Counted from the stretch's first letter, positions 1-8,260 are shown. The stretch: 64,000 nucleotides of DNA from ZC4RG19 sp017577565 (GCA_047459075.1 VSCH01000012.1:10861-74860); one strand, 5' to 3'. Made by a program: numbers and translations. Notes: generated by a model from the letters alone, not told the origin.

Positions 1-75
1 GGCGCGGTGGCCGTCGGCGATCTCGAGGCTCGCGAGGACCTCGCCGTCACGCAGCAGCCACGGCACGACGACCAT
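1..75 (-). CDS. DUF192 family protein, N-terminal fragment
   Basis: Only the first 25 codons lie in the window; the rest is off the left edge. Reading from the ATG at 75 gives MVVVPWLLRDGEVLASLEIA and a few more residues. The pattern 'WLLRDG-VLASLE-A' is how many small actinobacterial DUF192 proteins begin. Those proteins have no firmly established function. The gene lies 44 bases downstream of the alpha/beta hydrolase on the same strand. The family call rests on a short stretch and is tentative. Confidence 0.5.
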   Translation of the reverse strand, partial: MVVVPWLLRDGEVLASLEIADGHRA

Positions 76-119
76 GATGCCGAGCGCGCCCCGTGGGGAC
101 ACAGCCCGGGGGCGTGGGC

Positions 120-965
120 TCACCCGCCGCCGGTGTGGCGGGCGATCGCCGCCACGAGCACGTCGTGGTCCTGCGGATCGACGCCGTGACCGGCCCCCTC
201 CAGCACCAGCAGCTCGGCCCCGGGGATCGCCGCCGCCAGCGCCCGGCCGTGGCCCAGCGGGAACATCGGGTCCGCCGTGCCGTGGACGACCAGCGTCGGC
301 ACGGTGATCGCGGACAGCGGCCCGTACGACCGGGGGTCGTCGTGGAGCAGGTCGTGGTTCTGCGACGCCGCCACGTCGCGGGCCCGGGCGACGTCCCGGC
401 GCACGAGGTCGCGGGCGGCGGCCTCGTCGAAGGGCCGCTGGCCGCCGGCCAGGACCCGGGCGTAGGCGACGAGGTGCTCGACCACCGACGCCGGGTCGTC
501 CCAGTCGACCGTCGCCGTGCGCACGAACCGGGTGAACCGCTCGGTCGGCGGCGGGAGCGGGTGGCCGACGGGCTCGATCACCGACGTGCTGACCAGCACG
601 AGCGACCGCACGCGCTCGGGGTGCGCGAGGGCCAGCTCCTGCCCGATCCCGCCGCCGGCGGACACGCCGACGACGTGCGCGGCGCCGATGCCGTGGGCGT
701 CGAGCACGCCGGCCGCGTCGTCCGTCAGGGCGTGGCCGTCGTAGGTCGGGCGGCCCGGCTCGTCGGTGGTCGACCGGCCGGTGTCGCGGTGGTCGTAGCG
801 GACGACGTACCGGCCGTGGCCGGCGAGTCGCCGGCAGAGGCCCTCGTCCCACCCCAGCATCGACGCCCCCGACCCGGCGACGAGGAGCACCGGCGGGTCG
901 GCCGCGTCGCCGAACGCCTCGGTGCACAGCTCGACCCCGTCCACCTCGACCATGCGCTCTGCCAT
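120..965 (-). CDS. alpha/beta hydrolase
   Basis: A 281-residue soluble hydrolase of the alpha/beta fold, close in style to the tetracenomycin/daunorubicin methyl esterase-like group. The nucleophile is Ser102 in G-V-S-A-G, the acid is probably Asp232 in HGTADPMFP, and the base His260 in GAGHGVDP. The oxyanion-loop segment AGSGASMLGWD is at about 30-40. The ATG at 965 follows GGGAGG with a four-base gap, which fixes the start. The substrate cannot be read from sequence. It lies 51 bases downstream of ychF on the same strand and may share its transcript. Confidence 0.9.
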   Translation of the reverse strand: MAERMVEVDGVELCTEAFGDAADPPVLLVAGSGASMLGWDEGLCRRLAGHGRYVVRYDHRDTGRSTTDEPGRPTYDGHALTDDAAGVLDAHGIGAAHVVGVSAGGGIGQELALAHPERVRSLVLVSTSVIEPVGHPLPPPTERFTRFVRTATVDWDDPASVVEHLVAYARVLAGGQRPFDEAAARDLVRRDVARARDVAASQNHDLLHDDPRSYGPLSAITVPTLVVHGTADPMFPLGHGRALAAAIPGAELLVLEGAGHGVDPQDHDVLVAAIARHTGGG

Positions 966-1016
966 GTCGCCTCCCGACGCCGGTGCCCCAGGCGAGGGGC
1001 GGCGTGCCCGCCGCCC

Positions 1017-2093
1017 CTACACGTTGAAGCGGATCTCCAGGACGTCGCCGTCCTGGACCTCGTAGTCCTTGCCCTCGACCCGCACCTTGCCGAGCTCCCG
1101 GGCCTTCGCCCAGGAGCCGATCTCGACCAGCTCGTCCCAGCGGATGACCTCGGCCCGGATGAAGCCCTTCTCGAAGTCGCTGTGGATGACCCCGGCGCAC
1201 CGGGGCGCCTTCCAGCCGGCCTTGAAGGTCCAGGCCCGGGTCTCCTTCTCGCCGGTGGTGAAGAAGGTCCGCAGCCCGAGCAGGTGGTAGGCGGCGTGGA
1301 CGAAGCGGGGCAGGCCGCCCTCCCCCAGCCCGAGCGCCTCCAGCATCTCGGCCCGCTCCTCCTCCGGGAGCTGGGCCGCCTCGGCCTCGAGCTGCACGCA
1401 CATGCCGAGCACCTCGGCCCGGCCGCCGAGCTCCTCCTCGACGGGCCGGACGACCGAGGCGACGTCGTCGAGCTGGTCCTCGCCCACGTTGACCACGGCC
1501 AGCACGGGCCGGTTCGTGAGCAGGAACCACGGCGCGAGCAGGGCGCGGGTGTCCTCGTCGAGGTCGCTGCGGTAGATGGGCGTGCCCTCGGCCAGAGCGG
1601 CCTCGGCGGCCTCCAGCGCCGCCACCTCCTCGGCCAGCGACTTGTCGGCCTTGGCCGCCTTACGCCGCTTGGCCAGGTGGTTCTCGACCGACTCCAGGTC
1701 GGCGAGGGTCAGCTCCAGCTCGATGACCCGCAGGTGCTCGAGGGGGTCGGACGGGCCGGGCACCTCGGGGTCCTCGAAGGCTCGCAGCACGTAGACGACG
1801 GCGTCGACCTCGCGGATGTTGGCCAGGAAGCGGTTGCCCAGCCCCTCGCCCTTGCTGGCCCCCTCGACGAGCCCGCCGATGTCGACGAACTGGACGCTGG
1901 CCGGCACGACGTTCCGGCTGTTCGACATCCGGGCCAGGGCGTCGAGCCGGGGGTCGGGCACCTTGGCCACCCCGACGTTGGGGTCGCGGGTGGCGAACGC
2001 GTACGGGGCCGCGAGGGCACCGCCGCCCGCCAGGGCGTTGTACAGCGACGACTTGCCGGCGTTGGGGAGACCGACGAAACCGAAGCGTTCCAC
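1017..2093 (-). CDS. ychF: redox-regulated ATPase/GTPase YchF (Obg-like)
   Basis: A 358-residue cytosolic P-loop NTPase of the Obg family, normal length for YchF/OLA1, a ribosome-associated ATPase linked to translation and stress. Walker A is GLPNAGKSS at residues 8-16. The G3 region reads DIGGLVEGASKGEGLGN. The G4 position has N-V-G-E instead of NKxD, the family's mark of ATP preference. A C-terminal TGS domain includes the TGEKETRAWTF segment. The start is a GTG giving M-E-R-F-G-F-V-G, the usual YchF N-terminus. It is divergent from the SIMPL gene across 96 bases. Confidence 0.97.
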   Translation of the reverse strand: MERFGFVGLPNAGKSSLYNALAGGGALAAPYAFATRDPNVGVAKVPDPRLDALARMSNSRNVVPASVQFVDIGGLVEGASKGEGLGNRFLANIREVDAVVYVLRAFEDPEVPGPSDPLEHLRVIELELTLADLESVENHLAKRRKAAKADKSLAEEVAALEAAEAALAEGTPIYRSDLDEDTRALLAPWFLLTNRPVLAVVNVGEDQLDDVASVVRPVEEELGGRAEVLGMCVQLEAEAAQLPEEERAEMLEALGLGEGGLPRFVHAAYHLLGLRTFFTTGEKETRAWTFKAGWKAPRCAGVIHSDFEKGFIRAEVIRWDELVEIGSWAKARELGKVRVEGKDYEVQDGDVLEIRFNV

Positions 2094-2176
2094 CCGGGCA
2101 GGCTACTCACGGCCCGGCCCCGACCCGCCAGGCGGCGCGACGAGGCCGGGGACGCACGGAGGGTGGCGAGGCGGGG

Positions 2177-2182
2177 TAGGTT
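2177..2182 (+). promoter_or_regulatory. leaderless -10 box for the SIMPL gene
   Basis: TAGGTT fits the actinobacterial TANNNT -10 pattern and ends 7 bases before the ATG at 2190. No Shine-Dalgarno sequence is present, so a leaderless transcript starting at or near the ATG is likely. Confidence 0.5.
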
Positions 2183-2189
2183 GCCGACC

Positions 2190-2846
2190 ATGGAGCGGGA
2201 GATCGTCGTCCGGGGCACGGGTGAGGCGCGCGCCCTCCCGGACCGCGCCAGCCTCCGCGTCGAGACCACGGCGGACCACAAGACGCGGGAGGGGGCCTAC
2301 GAGGCCCGGGCCCGGCTGGCGGCCCAGGTGGATGCCGTGCTGGCCGAGCACCGCAACGCCATCGGCCGCACGACGATCGCCGCCAGCTGGCTGCGGCCCC
2401 GCACCCGCTGGCACCGGGGGGAGGACGTCCGGACCGGCTGGCGGGCCAACCGCACGACCTTCGTCGAGGTCGTCGTGCTCGACGCCCTCGGCGAGATCAT
2501 GGCGGGGGTCGTCGAGGCCGGCAGCACCGTGCAGGGGCCGGACTGGCAGATGGCGCCGACCAACCCCGCCTTCGACCAGGCCCGCCGGGCCGCCGCCGAG
2601 GACGCCCGCCACCGGGCCGAGTCCTACGCCGAGGCCCTCGGCCTGCAGCTCGGGCCGGTCGCCTGGGTGGCCGAGCCCGGCATGCGGGACGGCGGCGACG
2701 CCCCCGTCGCCGCCAGCCGGATCGAGCCCACCGCGGTGGCGGGCGCCGAGGCGCTGGGATCCGACCCCGGCGAGCCGTCCGAGGACCTGACCCCCGCGGA
2801 GATGACGGTCGAGGCGACCGTCGAGGTGGGGTTCCGGATCCTGTGA
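2190..2846 (+). CDS. SIMPL domain (DUF541) protein
   Basis: A 218-residue protein matching the SIMPL/DUF541 family from the opening MEREIVVRGTGEARALPDRA, the standard start of the domain (a beta strand followed by the 'G-G-A-x-P-D-x-A' turn). It also has the later DARHRAESYAEALGLQLGPV helix, the usual end of the repeat, and a final beta strand before the stop. Other family members are often exported, but I see no signal peptide, so this one looks cytosolic. The family's role is poorly defined. The ATG at 2190 was chosen because it follows a -10 box at leaderless spacing; longer in-frame extensions are high-GC noise. Its stop overlaps the GTG of the PHP gene by four bases. Confidence 0.88.
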   Translation: MEREIVVRGTGEARALPDRASLRVETTADHKTREGAYEARARLAAQVDAVLAEHRNAIGRTTIAASWLRPRTRWHRGEDVRTGWRANRTTFVEVVVLDALGEIMAGVVEAGSTVQGPDWQMAPTNPAFDQARRAAAEDARHRAESYAEALGLQLGPVAWVAEPGMRDGGDAPVAASRIEPTAVAGAEALGSDPGEPSEDLTPAEMTVEATVEVGFRIL

Positions 2847-3874
2847 CCGCGACGGCGCCGCTGCGCCCCGCGGACGCGCTCGACCGGATCGTCTACCTGC
2901 TCGACCGGGCCCTGGCCGAGCGCACGAAGGTCCGGGCCTTCCTCCGGGCCCGGGACGTCGTCGCGGAGGTCGGCGACGAGGAGGTCGAGCGCCTGCACGC
3001 GGCGGGCCGGCTGACCGAGCTGCCGGGGATCGGCCCGACGACCGCCCGGGTGATCGCCGAGGCCCTGGAGGGCCGGGTGCCCTCCTACCTGGCCCGCCTG
3101 GAGGAGGAGACGGCCATCGACCCCGGCGAGGGCGCCGAGCTGCGGGCCGCCCTGCGCGGCGACTGCCACACGCACTCGACCTGGTCGGACGGCGGCGCGC
3201 CGATCGAGCGGATGGCCCGCACGGCGATGGCCCTCGGGCACGAGTACATGGTCCTGACCGACCACTCGCCCCGCCTGACCGTCGCCCACGGGCTGAGCGC
3301 GGCGCGGCTGCGGGAGCAGCTCGACGAGGTGGCCGAGCTGAACGAGCGCCTGGCGCCGTTCCGCATCCTCACCGGCATCGAGGTCGACATCCTCGAGGAC
3401 GGCTCGCTCGACCAGGACGAGGACCTGCTCGCCCGGCTCGACGTGGTCGTGGCCAGCGTCCACTCCAAGCTGCGGATGGGGCGCCGGGAGATGACCGAGC
3501 GCATGGTGCGGGCGATCGCCAACCCGCACGTCGACATCCTGGGGCACTGCACCGGGCGCAAGATGGTGGGCCGGGGGCGGCCGCCGTCGACCTTCGACGC
3601 CGACATCGTGTTCGCGGCGTGCGCGCAGTTCGACACCGCGCTGGAGATCAACTGCCGCCCCGAGCGGCAGGACCCGCCCGACGACCTGCTCGCGCTGGCC
3701 CTCGAGTGGGACCTGCGGTTCTCGATCGACACCGACGCCCACGCGCCCGGCCAGATGGAGTGGCTCGCCTACGGCTGCGACAAGGCGGCCCGCCACGGCA
3801 TCGCCCCGGAGCGGATCGTCAACACCCTGCCGGCCGACGAGCTGGTCGCCTGGGCGGCGTCCCACGGCCCGTGA
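2843..3874 (+). CDS. PHP-domain phosphoesterase with helix-hairpin-helix
   Basis: A 343-residue protein with a helix-hairpin-helix (LPGIGPTTARVIAEAL, residues 60-75) followed by a PHP metal-dependent phosphoesterase domain from about residue 105. Metal ligands are visible: D-C-H-T-H at 107-111, LTDHS, the glutamate in GIEVD, ASVHSK, LGHCTGR and DTDAHAP. The layout is that of the 3' half of a family X DNA polymerase without the nucleotidyltransferase palm, so a nuclease or phosphatase acting on DNA ends is plausible. The GTG start overlaps the stop of the SIMPL gene (GTGA), so the two are translationally coupled. Confidence 0.88.
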   Translation: MTATAPLRPADALDRIVYLLDRALAERTKVRAFLRARDVVAEVGDEEVERLHAAGRLTELPGIGPTTARVIAEALEGRVPSYLARLEEETAIDPGEGAELRAALRGDCHTHSTWSDGGAPIERMARTAMALGHEYMVLTDHSPRLTVAHGLSAARLREQLDEVAELNERLAPFRILTGIEVDILEDGSLDQDEDLLARLDVVVASVHSKLRMGRREMTERMVRAIANPHVDILGHCTGRKMVGRGRPPSTFDADIVFAACAQFDTALEINCRPERQDPPDDLLALALEWDLRFSIDTDAHAPGQMEWLAYGCDKAARHGIAPERIVNTLPADELVAWAASHGP

Positions 3875-3894
3875 CGGCGACGAGGGCACCGCGA

Positions 3895-3922
3895 CCTTGA
3901 CGACCTTGCCTTGACGGCCTTG
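3895..3922 (+). repeat. 14-bp tandem repeat in the RES-module promoter
   Basis: CCTTGACGACCTTG (3895-3908) is followed without a gap by CCTTGACGGCCTTG (3909-3922), 13 of 14 bases identical. The second copy begins inside the likely -35 element of the toxin-antitoxin promoter. Position and design suggest an operator for autoregulation by the antitoxin or antitoxin-toxin complex; that is inference. Confidence 0.65.
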
Positions 3923-3934
3923 CGCCGGTACCCT
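3906..3934 (+). promoter_or_regulatory. leaderless promoter of the RES toxin-antitoxin pair
   Basis: TTGCCT (3906-3911), a 17-base spacer and TACCCT (3929-3934). The -10 box ends six bases before the ATG at 3941, the spacing of a leaderless transcript. The tandem 14-bp repeat overlaps the -35 box. Confidence 0.55.
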
Positions 3935-3940
3935 GACGGC

Positions 3941-4543
3941 ATGGCCCGCAGGTCGACGGCCCCCGCGGCCCGCCCCACCACCGGCCGGTCGGCCGGCACG
4001 GCGCTCGCCGAGCCGCTCGACCCCTACGTCGAGCAGGTCTCCGCCGAGATCACCGCCGAGCTGGCCCGCCGGGTGGCCCGGCTGCGCGCCCAGGGGCACA
4101 GCCCCGAGGCCCTGGGCAGCGCCGACGCCTTGGCCGCCCGCATGCTGGCCGCCATCCCCCGCCCCTCGCCGTGGGCCGAGCTCGGCCCCTTCTACACCAC
4201 CTCCGGGTTCGCCCGGGTGCTCGGCGGCATCACCCGCCAGGCGGTCGACGAGCGGCGCCGCCGCCGCACCGTCGTCGCCCTCCGCACGGCCGACGGCAGC
4301 TGGGTCTACCCCGCCTTCCAGCTCGACGACCGCAACCGGGTGCTGCGGGGCCTGCCCGCCGTGCTCGCCCGGTTCCACCCCCGCACGCCCGAGGACGAGT
4401 GGATGGTGGCGCAGTTCCTGGTGTCCCGGCAGCCCGGCCTCGGCGGCCGGAGCATCGTCGACCACCTGCGGGCGGGCGGCGACCTGCAGCCCGTCCTCGA
4501 CCTGGCCGCCGACCGCGCCGCCCGCTGGGCCCTCGCCTCCTGA
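3941..4543 (+). CDS. Xre/MbcA/ParS-like antitoxin of a RES module
   Basis: A 200-residue protein with two recognisable parts. A helix-turn-helix-like region (about 80-125) reads LGPFYTTSGFARVLGGITRQ and continues to LRTADGSWVYPAFQLDD. A C-terminal toxin-binding-type region contains GLPAVLARFHP, EDEWMVAQFLVSRQPGLGG, and then SIVDHLRAGGDLQPVLDLA. This is the pattern of the actinobacterial partners of RES proteins, where the C-terminal domain blocks the toxin's NAD site. The next gene is a RES protein 14 bases downstream. ATG 3941 was chosen over an upstream in-frame TTG because the promoter puts +1 at this ATG. Family-level confidence is good; antitoxin activity is inferred from pairing. Confidence 0.8.
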   Translation: MARRSTAPAARPTTGRSAGTALAEPLDPYVEQVSAEITAELARRVARLRAQGHSPEALGSADALAARMLAAIPRPSPWAELGPFYTTSGFARVLGGITRQAVDERRRRRTVVALRTADGSWVYPAFQLDDRNRVLRGLPAVLARFHPRTPEDEWMVAQFLVSRQPGLGGRSIVDHLRAGGDLQPVLDLAADRAARWALAS

Positions 4544-4557
4544 CCCCGCGTCGCACC

Positions 4558-5211
4558 GTGGCCGACCACCCCGCGGCAGGGCCGGCGCGCCCCCGGCAGC
4601 AGCCGAGCATCGCCGAGCCGCCCCCACCCGAGGAGCTCGTCGACTTCCCCGTCTGGCACGTCCACGCCGGCACCGTGCTCTGCCGGGTCACGGCGGCCGA
4701 GTACGGCCCCTGGTGGTTCTCCAGCGACGGCCAGGGCCGCTTCGACCTCGCCCCACCCCGGGGCACCTGCTACCTGGCCGACGACGAGGTCGGCGCCCTG
4801 CTCGAGGTGCTCGGCCCGGTCGTGGTGGTCAGCCCCGAGTGGGCCCGGCGGCTCAGCATGTGGCACCTCGGCCTGCCCGACCAGTGCAGCGCCGCCGACA
4901 TCACCGTGCGGGCGGCCCGGGGGTTCGGGGTCACCGCCGAGCTGGCCACCATCACGCCCTACGCCCTGCCCCAGCGCTGGGCGGCGGCCTTCGCCGCGGC
5001 CGGCCACCAGGGCGTGCGCTACCGCGTGCGCCACGACCCGGGCGGCAGCCGGGCGCTCGCCCTGTTCGGCGCGGCGGGCGAGCGCCGCCGCTGGCCCCGG
5101 GGCCGCCGGCAGCCGATCGGGCCCGAGCTGCTCGGCCGGCTGGCGTCCGAGGCCGGCGTGCAGGTCGCGCCCATCCCCACCCTCGAGGACCTCGGCGAGG
5201 TATGGGACTGA
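4558..5211 (+). CDS. RES-domain protein, probable NAD-depleting toxin
   Basis: A 217-residue protein carrying a RES domain from about residue 34: CRVTAAEYGPWWF with the conserved Arg43, GRFDLAPPRGTCYLADD, then the conserved Glu83 in ALLEVLG. RES toxins such as MbcT break down NAD+ and are held in check by a cognate Xre/MbcA-type antitoxin, here the gene just upstream. One oddity: where many relatives have a serine in the 'G-I-x-Y-x-S' stretch, this one reads GVRYRVRHDP, so the third name-giving residue may be missing or displaced. The GTG at 4558 is the first sensible start after the antitoxin stop. The 3' end overlaps the peptidase gene by 10 bases. Confidence 0.82.
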   Translation: MADHPAAGPARPRQQPSIAEPPPPEELVDFPVWHVHAGTVLCRVTAAEYGPWWFSSDGQGRFDLAPPRGTCYLADDEVGALLEVLGPVVVVSPEWARRLSMWHLGLPDQCSAADITVRAARGFGVTAELATITPYALPQRWAAAFAAAGHQGVRYRVRHDPGGSRALALFGAAGERRRWPRGRRQPIGPELLGRLASEAGVQVAPIPTLEDLGEVWD

Positions 5212-7304
5212 TCCCGCCACCGCCCGCCCGCCGCGACCCGGTGGTCGACGTCGTCCACGGCGTCGAGGTGCCCGACCCGTACCGGTGGCTGGAGGACGGT
5301 GACGCCCCCGAGACCCGGGCCTGGGTCGAGGCGGCCAACGCCCGCACCCGGGCGCTGCTCGACGCCCGCCCCGACCGGGCCGGGCTGGTGGCACGGTTCG
5401 CGGCGCTGTTCCGGGCCGGCACCGCCACGGCGCCGGCCGTCCGGGGCGGCCGGGTGTTCTCGCTCGACCGCTGGGGCGACCTCGAGCAGGCCGTGCTGGC
5501 CGTCCGGGACCTGCACGGCGACCGCCGGCCCGCCCCCCGGACCGTCGTCGACCCCCACGCGCTGACCGGCGACGCCACCGCCGCCCTCGACTGGTACGCG
5601 CCGTCGCTCGACGGGCGCCTCGTGGCCTTCGGGGTGTCCACCGGCGGCGACGAGCGCAGCACCCTGCACGTGGCCGACGTGGCGACCGGCGAGCTGCTGG
5701 CCGACCGCATCCCGTTCACCCGGGCGGCCTCGGTGGCCTGGGCGCCGGACGGCTCGGGCTTCGCCTACACCCGCTACCCGGACCCGGCCGTCGTCGGCGA
5801 GGAGGCGGCGAACTACCACCGGACGGTCTGGTGGCACCGGCTGGGCGACGACCCGGCCGTCGACGAGCTCGTCTTCGACGACCTCGTCGACGAGACGGCG
5901 TGGCCGTCGGTCGAGCTGTCCCGCGACGGCCGGTGGCTGCTCGTCGAGGTGTCGCTCGGCTGGACCCGGGTCGACGTCCACCTCGTCGACCGCGCCCGCG
6001 GCGAGCGGCGCACCGTCGTCGAGGGCGTCGAGGCGGTCAGCTCGTTCACCGTCGTCGGCGACCGGCTGGTCGGGACCACCACGCTGGACGCGCCCCGGGG
6101 CCGGGTCGTGGCCGCGCCGCTGGACGCCCCGACGCCCGAGCACTGGCGGACCGTCGTGCCCGAGTCCGACGACGTCGTCGAGGGCGTGGCGGTCACGGCG
6201 GGGTCGCTGCTCGTCGCCTCGTCCCGCAGCGCCCTCGGCCGCCTGACCCGGCTGCCGCTCGCCGCCGTGCGCGACCCGGGGGCGGCCGGGGACCCGGTCG
6301 AGATCCCGCTGCCCGAGCCCGGCTCGATCGTCGGCCTGGCCGGCGACCGCGACAGCGAGGCGGCCGTGGTCGCCTTCACCTCGTGGGCCCGGCCCACCGG
6401 CCTGTGGCGGTGGTCCCCGGCCGACGCCGGCGTGCCCCCGGAGGACGGCCCGCCGCTCGAGCCGTGGTCCGACCTGCCCTCGCCGGTCGACCCCGCCGCC
6501 TACCGCGTGGGGGTCGACCGCTACCCCTCCACCGACGGCACCGAGATCACGCTGTTCACGCTCCGCCGCGCCGAGGCCGAGCCCGGCCCGGGCACGCCGA
6601 CGCTGCTCACCGGCTACGGCGGCTTCGCCGTGTCCATGAGCCCCGCCTACACCCCCGCCGGCGTGGCGGTCGCCGACGACGGCGGCGTCTACGCCGTCGC
6701 CTGCCTCCGGGGCGGCGGGGAGCACGGCGAGGACTGGCACCGGGCGGGCATGCGCGAGCGCAAGCAGCAGGTGTTCGACGACTTCGCCGCCGCCGCCGAC
6801 TGGCTGGTCGCCCGCGGCCGCACGAGCCGCGAGCGCCTCGCGATCCGGGGCGGCAGCAACGGCGGCCTGCTGGTGGCCGCCACGATCACGCAGCGGCCCG
6901 ACCTGTGCCGGGCCGCCGTGTGCGCCGTGCCGCTCACCGACATGGTGCGCTTCCCCCGCTTCCTCATCGCCCGCCTGTGGACCCCCGAGTACGGCGACCC
7001 CGACGACCCCGAGGAGTTCCGCTGGCTGTGGGCGTACTCGCCCTACCACCACGTCGTGGAGGGCACCTGCTACCCGGCGACGCTCGTGCTCACCGGCGAG
7101 CACGACAGCCGCGTCGACCCCGCCCACGCCCGCAAGTTCGGGGCCGCGCTGGCGTGGGCCACGAGCTGCGGCGACGAGCGGCCGGTGCTCGTGCGGGTCG
7201 AGCCCCGCGCCGGCCACGGCCAGGGCAAGCCGGCGTCCACGCAGGCCGAGGAGGCGGCCGACGTCCACTCGTTCCTCCGCTGGCAGATCGGGCTGGGAGC
7301 ATGA
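5202..7304 (+). CDS. prolyl oligopeptidase family serine peptidase (S9A)
   Basis: A 700-residue cytosolic serine peptidase of the S9A family, the usual length for prolyl oligopeptidase. The N-terminal region begins PPPPARRDPVVDVVHGVEVP and DPYRWLED, the classic family signature, followed by a seven-bladed propeller and the hydrolase domain. The triad is Ser552 in G-G-S-N-G-G, Asp635 in GEHDSRVD and His672 in RAGHGQGKP, very near the pig enzyme's spacing. The ATG at 5202 overlaps the RES gene by 10 bases. The stop overlaps the next gene's ATG (ATGA), so it sits in one translational chain with its neighbours. Confidence 0.95.
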   Translation: MGLIPPPPARRDPVVDVVHGVEVPDPYRWLEDGDAPETRAWVEAANARTRALLDARPDRAGLVARFAALFRAGTATAPAVRGGRVFSLDRWGDLEQAVLAVRDLHGDRRPAPRTVVDPHALTGDATAALDWYAPSLDGRLVAFGVSTGGDERSTLHVADVATGELLADRIPFTRAASVAWAPDGSGFAYTRYPDPAVVGEEAANYHRTVWWHRLGDDPAVDELVFDDLVDETAWPSVELSRDGRWLLVEVSLGWTRVDVHLVDRARGERRTVVEGVEAVSSFTVVGDRLVGTTTLDAPRGRVVAAPLDAPTPEHWRTVVPESDDVVEGVAVTAGSLLVASSRSALGRLTRLPLAAVRDPGAAGDPVEIPLPEPGSIVGLAGDRDSEAAVVAFTSWARPTGLWRWSPADAGVPPEDGPPLEPWSDLPSPVDPAAYRVGVDRYPSTDGTEITLFTLRRAEAEPGPGTPTLLTGYGGFAVSMSPAYTPAGVAVADDGGVYAVACLRGGGEHGEDWHRAGMRERKQQVFDDFAAAADWLVARGRTSRERLAIRGGSNGGLLVAATITQRPDLCRAAVCAVPLTDMVRFPRFLIARLWTPEYGDPDDPEEFRWLWAYSPYHHVVEGTCYPATLVLTGEHDSRVDPAHARKFGAALAWATSCGDERPVLVRVEPRAGHGQGKPASTQAEEAADVHSFLRWQIGLGA

Positions 7305-8260
7305 CCGACGACGATCGCACCGAGTTCGACCGCATCCGCACGGCCTGCGCCACCGTCGCCGGACGGGCCGGGCACGTGACCATCGACCTCGACGCGCTCG
7401 ACCGGCTGGCCGGCACGATCGCACCCGAGGAGCCGCCGCTGCTGCCGGAGGAGCGCCCCGCCGGCGACGAGGAGGCCATGGCCATGGAGGTCCTGGCCTG
7501 GAACGCGGTGAACTTCGGCTCCGGCTGGTTCCCGGTCCTGCGCAAGCGCGAGGGCCTCTCCGGTGCCCGCAGCCTGGCCGAGTCGCTCGCCGACCACGTG
7601 GCCGAGCACGGCCCGCCGACCGCCGAGTGGCTGTGCGGCGTCGACGTCGCGACCTGCGCGGCGATCTTCGGCCAGCCCCACCCGGGCCCGGTCGACGACC
7701 TGCTGGAGCTGTTCGCCCGGGCCTGGCACGACCTCGGCGCCCTGCTGGCCGAGCACCACGGCGGCTCGGCCGCCGCGCTCGTCCGGTCCGCCGAGGGGTC
7801 GGCGGACCGGCTGGTGACGACGCTGGGGTCGATGCCGCTCGCCGCCGACGTGGCCCGCTACGGCGAGGAGGGCGACGAGCTCGAGGTGCCCTTCTACAAG
7901 CGGGCGCAGATCACCGTGTCGCACCTCGTGCGGGCCTTCGGCGGCGAGGGGCTCGGCCGGTTCGAGGACGCCGACCGGCTCACCGCCTTCGCCGACAACC
8001 TCGTCCCCCACGTGCTGCGCATGGCCGGGGTCCTCGTCTACGACGACGACCTCGCCGGGCGCATCGAGCGAGGCGAGCTGCTCGAGCCGGGCAGCGCCGA
8101 GGAGGTCGAGATCCGGGCCTGCGCCGTCCACGCCGTCGAGCTGCTCGCCCACCGGACCGGCGCCACCCCGGCCGCCATCGACCACCAGCTGTGGCAGCGG
8201 GGGCAGGACCCGGCCATCAAGGCGGTGCCCCGGCACCGCTGCCGCTGCAGCTGGTACTGA
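7301..8260 (+). CDS. queuosine salvage protein (DUF2419/QNG1-like)
   Basis: A 319-residue homologue of the queuosine 5'-phosphate N-glycosidase family, which frees queuine from salvaged nucleotide for tRNA modification. Signature segments are AWNAVNFGSGWFP (cf. 'LNFxFWP'), FYKRAQITVSHLVRAF, LTAFADNLVPHVLRMAGVL, then the SAEEVEIRACAVHAVELL helix, and the C-terminal 'VDxxLW-x-G' as IDHQLWQRGQDP. The family is best known in eukaryotes and is patchy in bacteria. The very end, RHRCRCSWY, is cysteine-rich. The ATG overlaps the peptidase stop by four bases. Substrate specificity is inferred from family only. Confidence 0.82.
   Translation: MTDDDRTEFDRIRTACATVAGRAGHVTIDLDALDRLAGTIAPEEPPLLPEERPAGDEEAMAMEVLAWNAVNFGSGWFPVLRKREGLSGARSLAESLADHVAEHGPPTAEWLCGVDVATCAAIFGQPHPGPVDDLLELFARAWHDLGALLAEHHGGSAAALVRSAEGSADRLVTTLGSMPLAADVARYGEEGDELEVPFYKRAQITVSHLVRAFGGEGLGRFEDADRLTAFADNLVPHVLRMAGVLVYDDDLAGRIERGELLEPGSAEEVEIRACAVHAVELLAHRTGATPAAIDHQLWQRGQDPAIKAVPRHRCRCSWY

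Noticed and set aside
93..2189. Long plus-strand open frame across the hydrolase and ychF genes
   Set aside because: It is antisense to two clear genes; the proline/arginine/glycine-rich translation is a high-GC shadow. Only its 3' end from 2190 is real.
3911..3940. Upstream in-frame TTG start for the antitoxin gene
   Set aside because: It lies inside the predicted -35/-10 region; the leaderless ATG at 3941 fits better.
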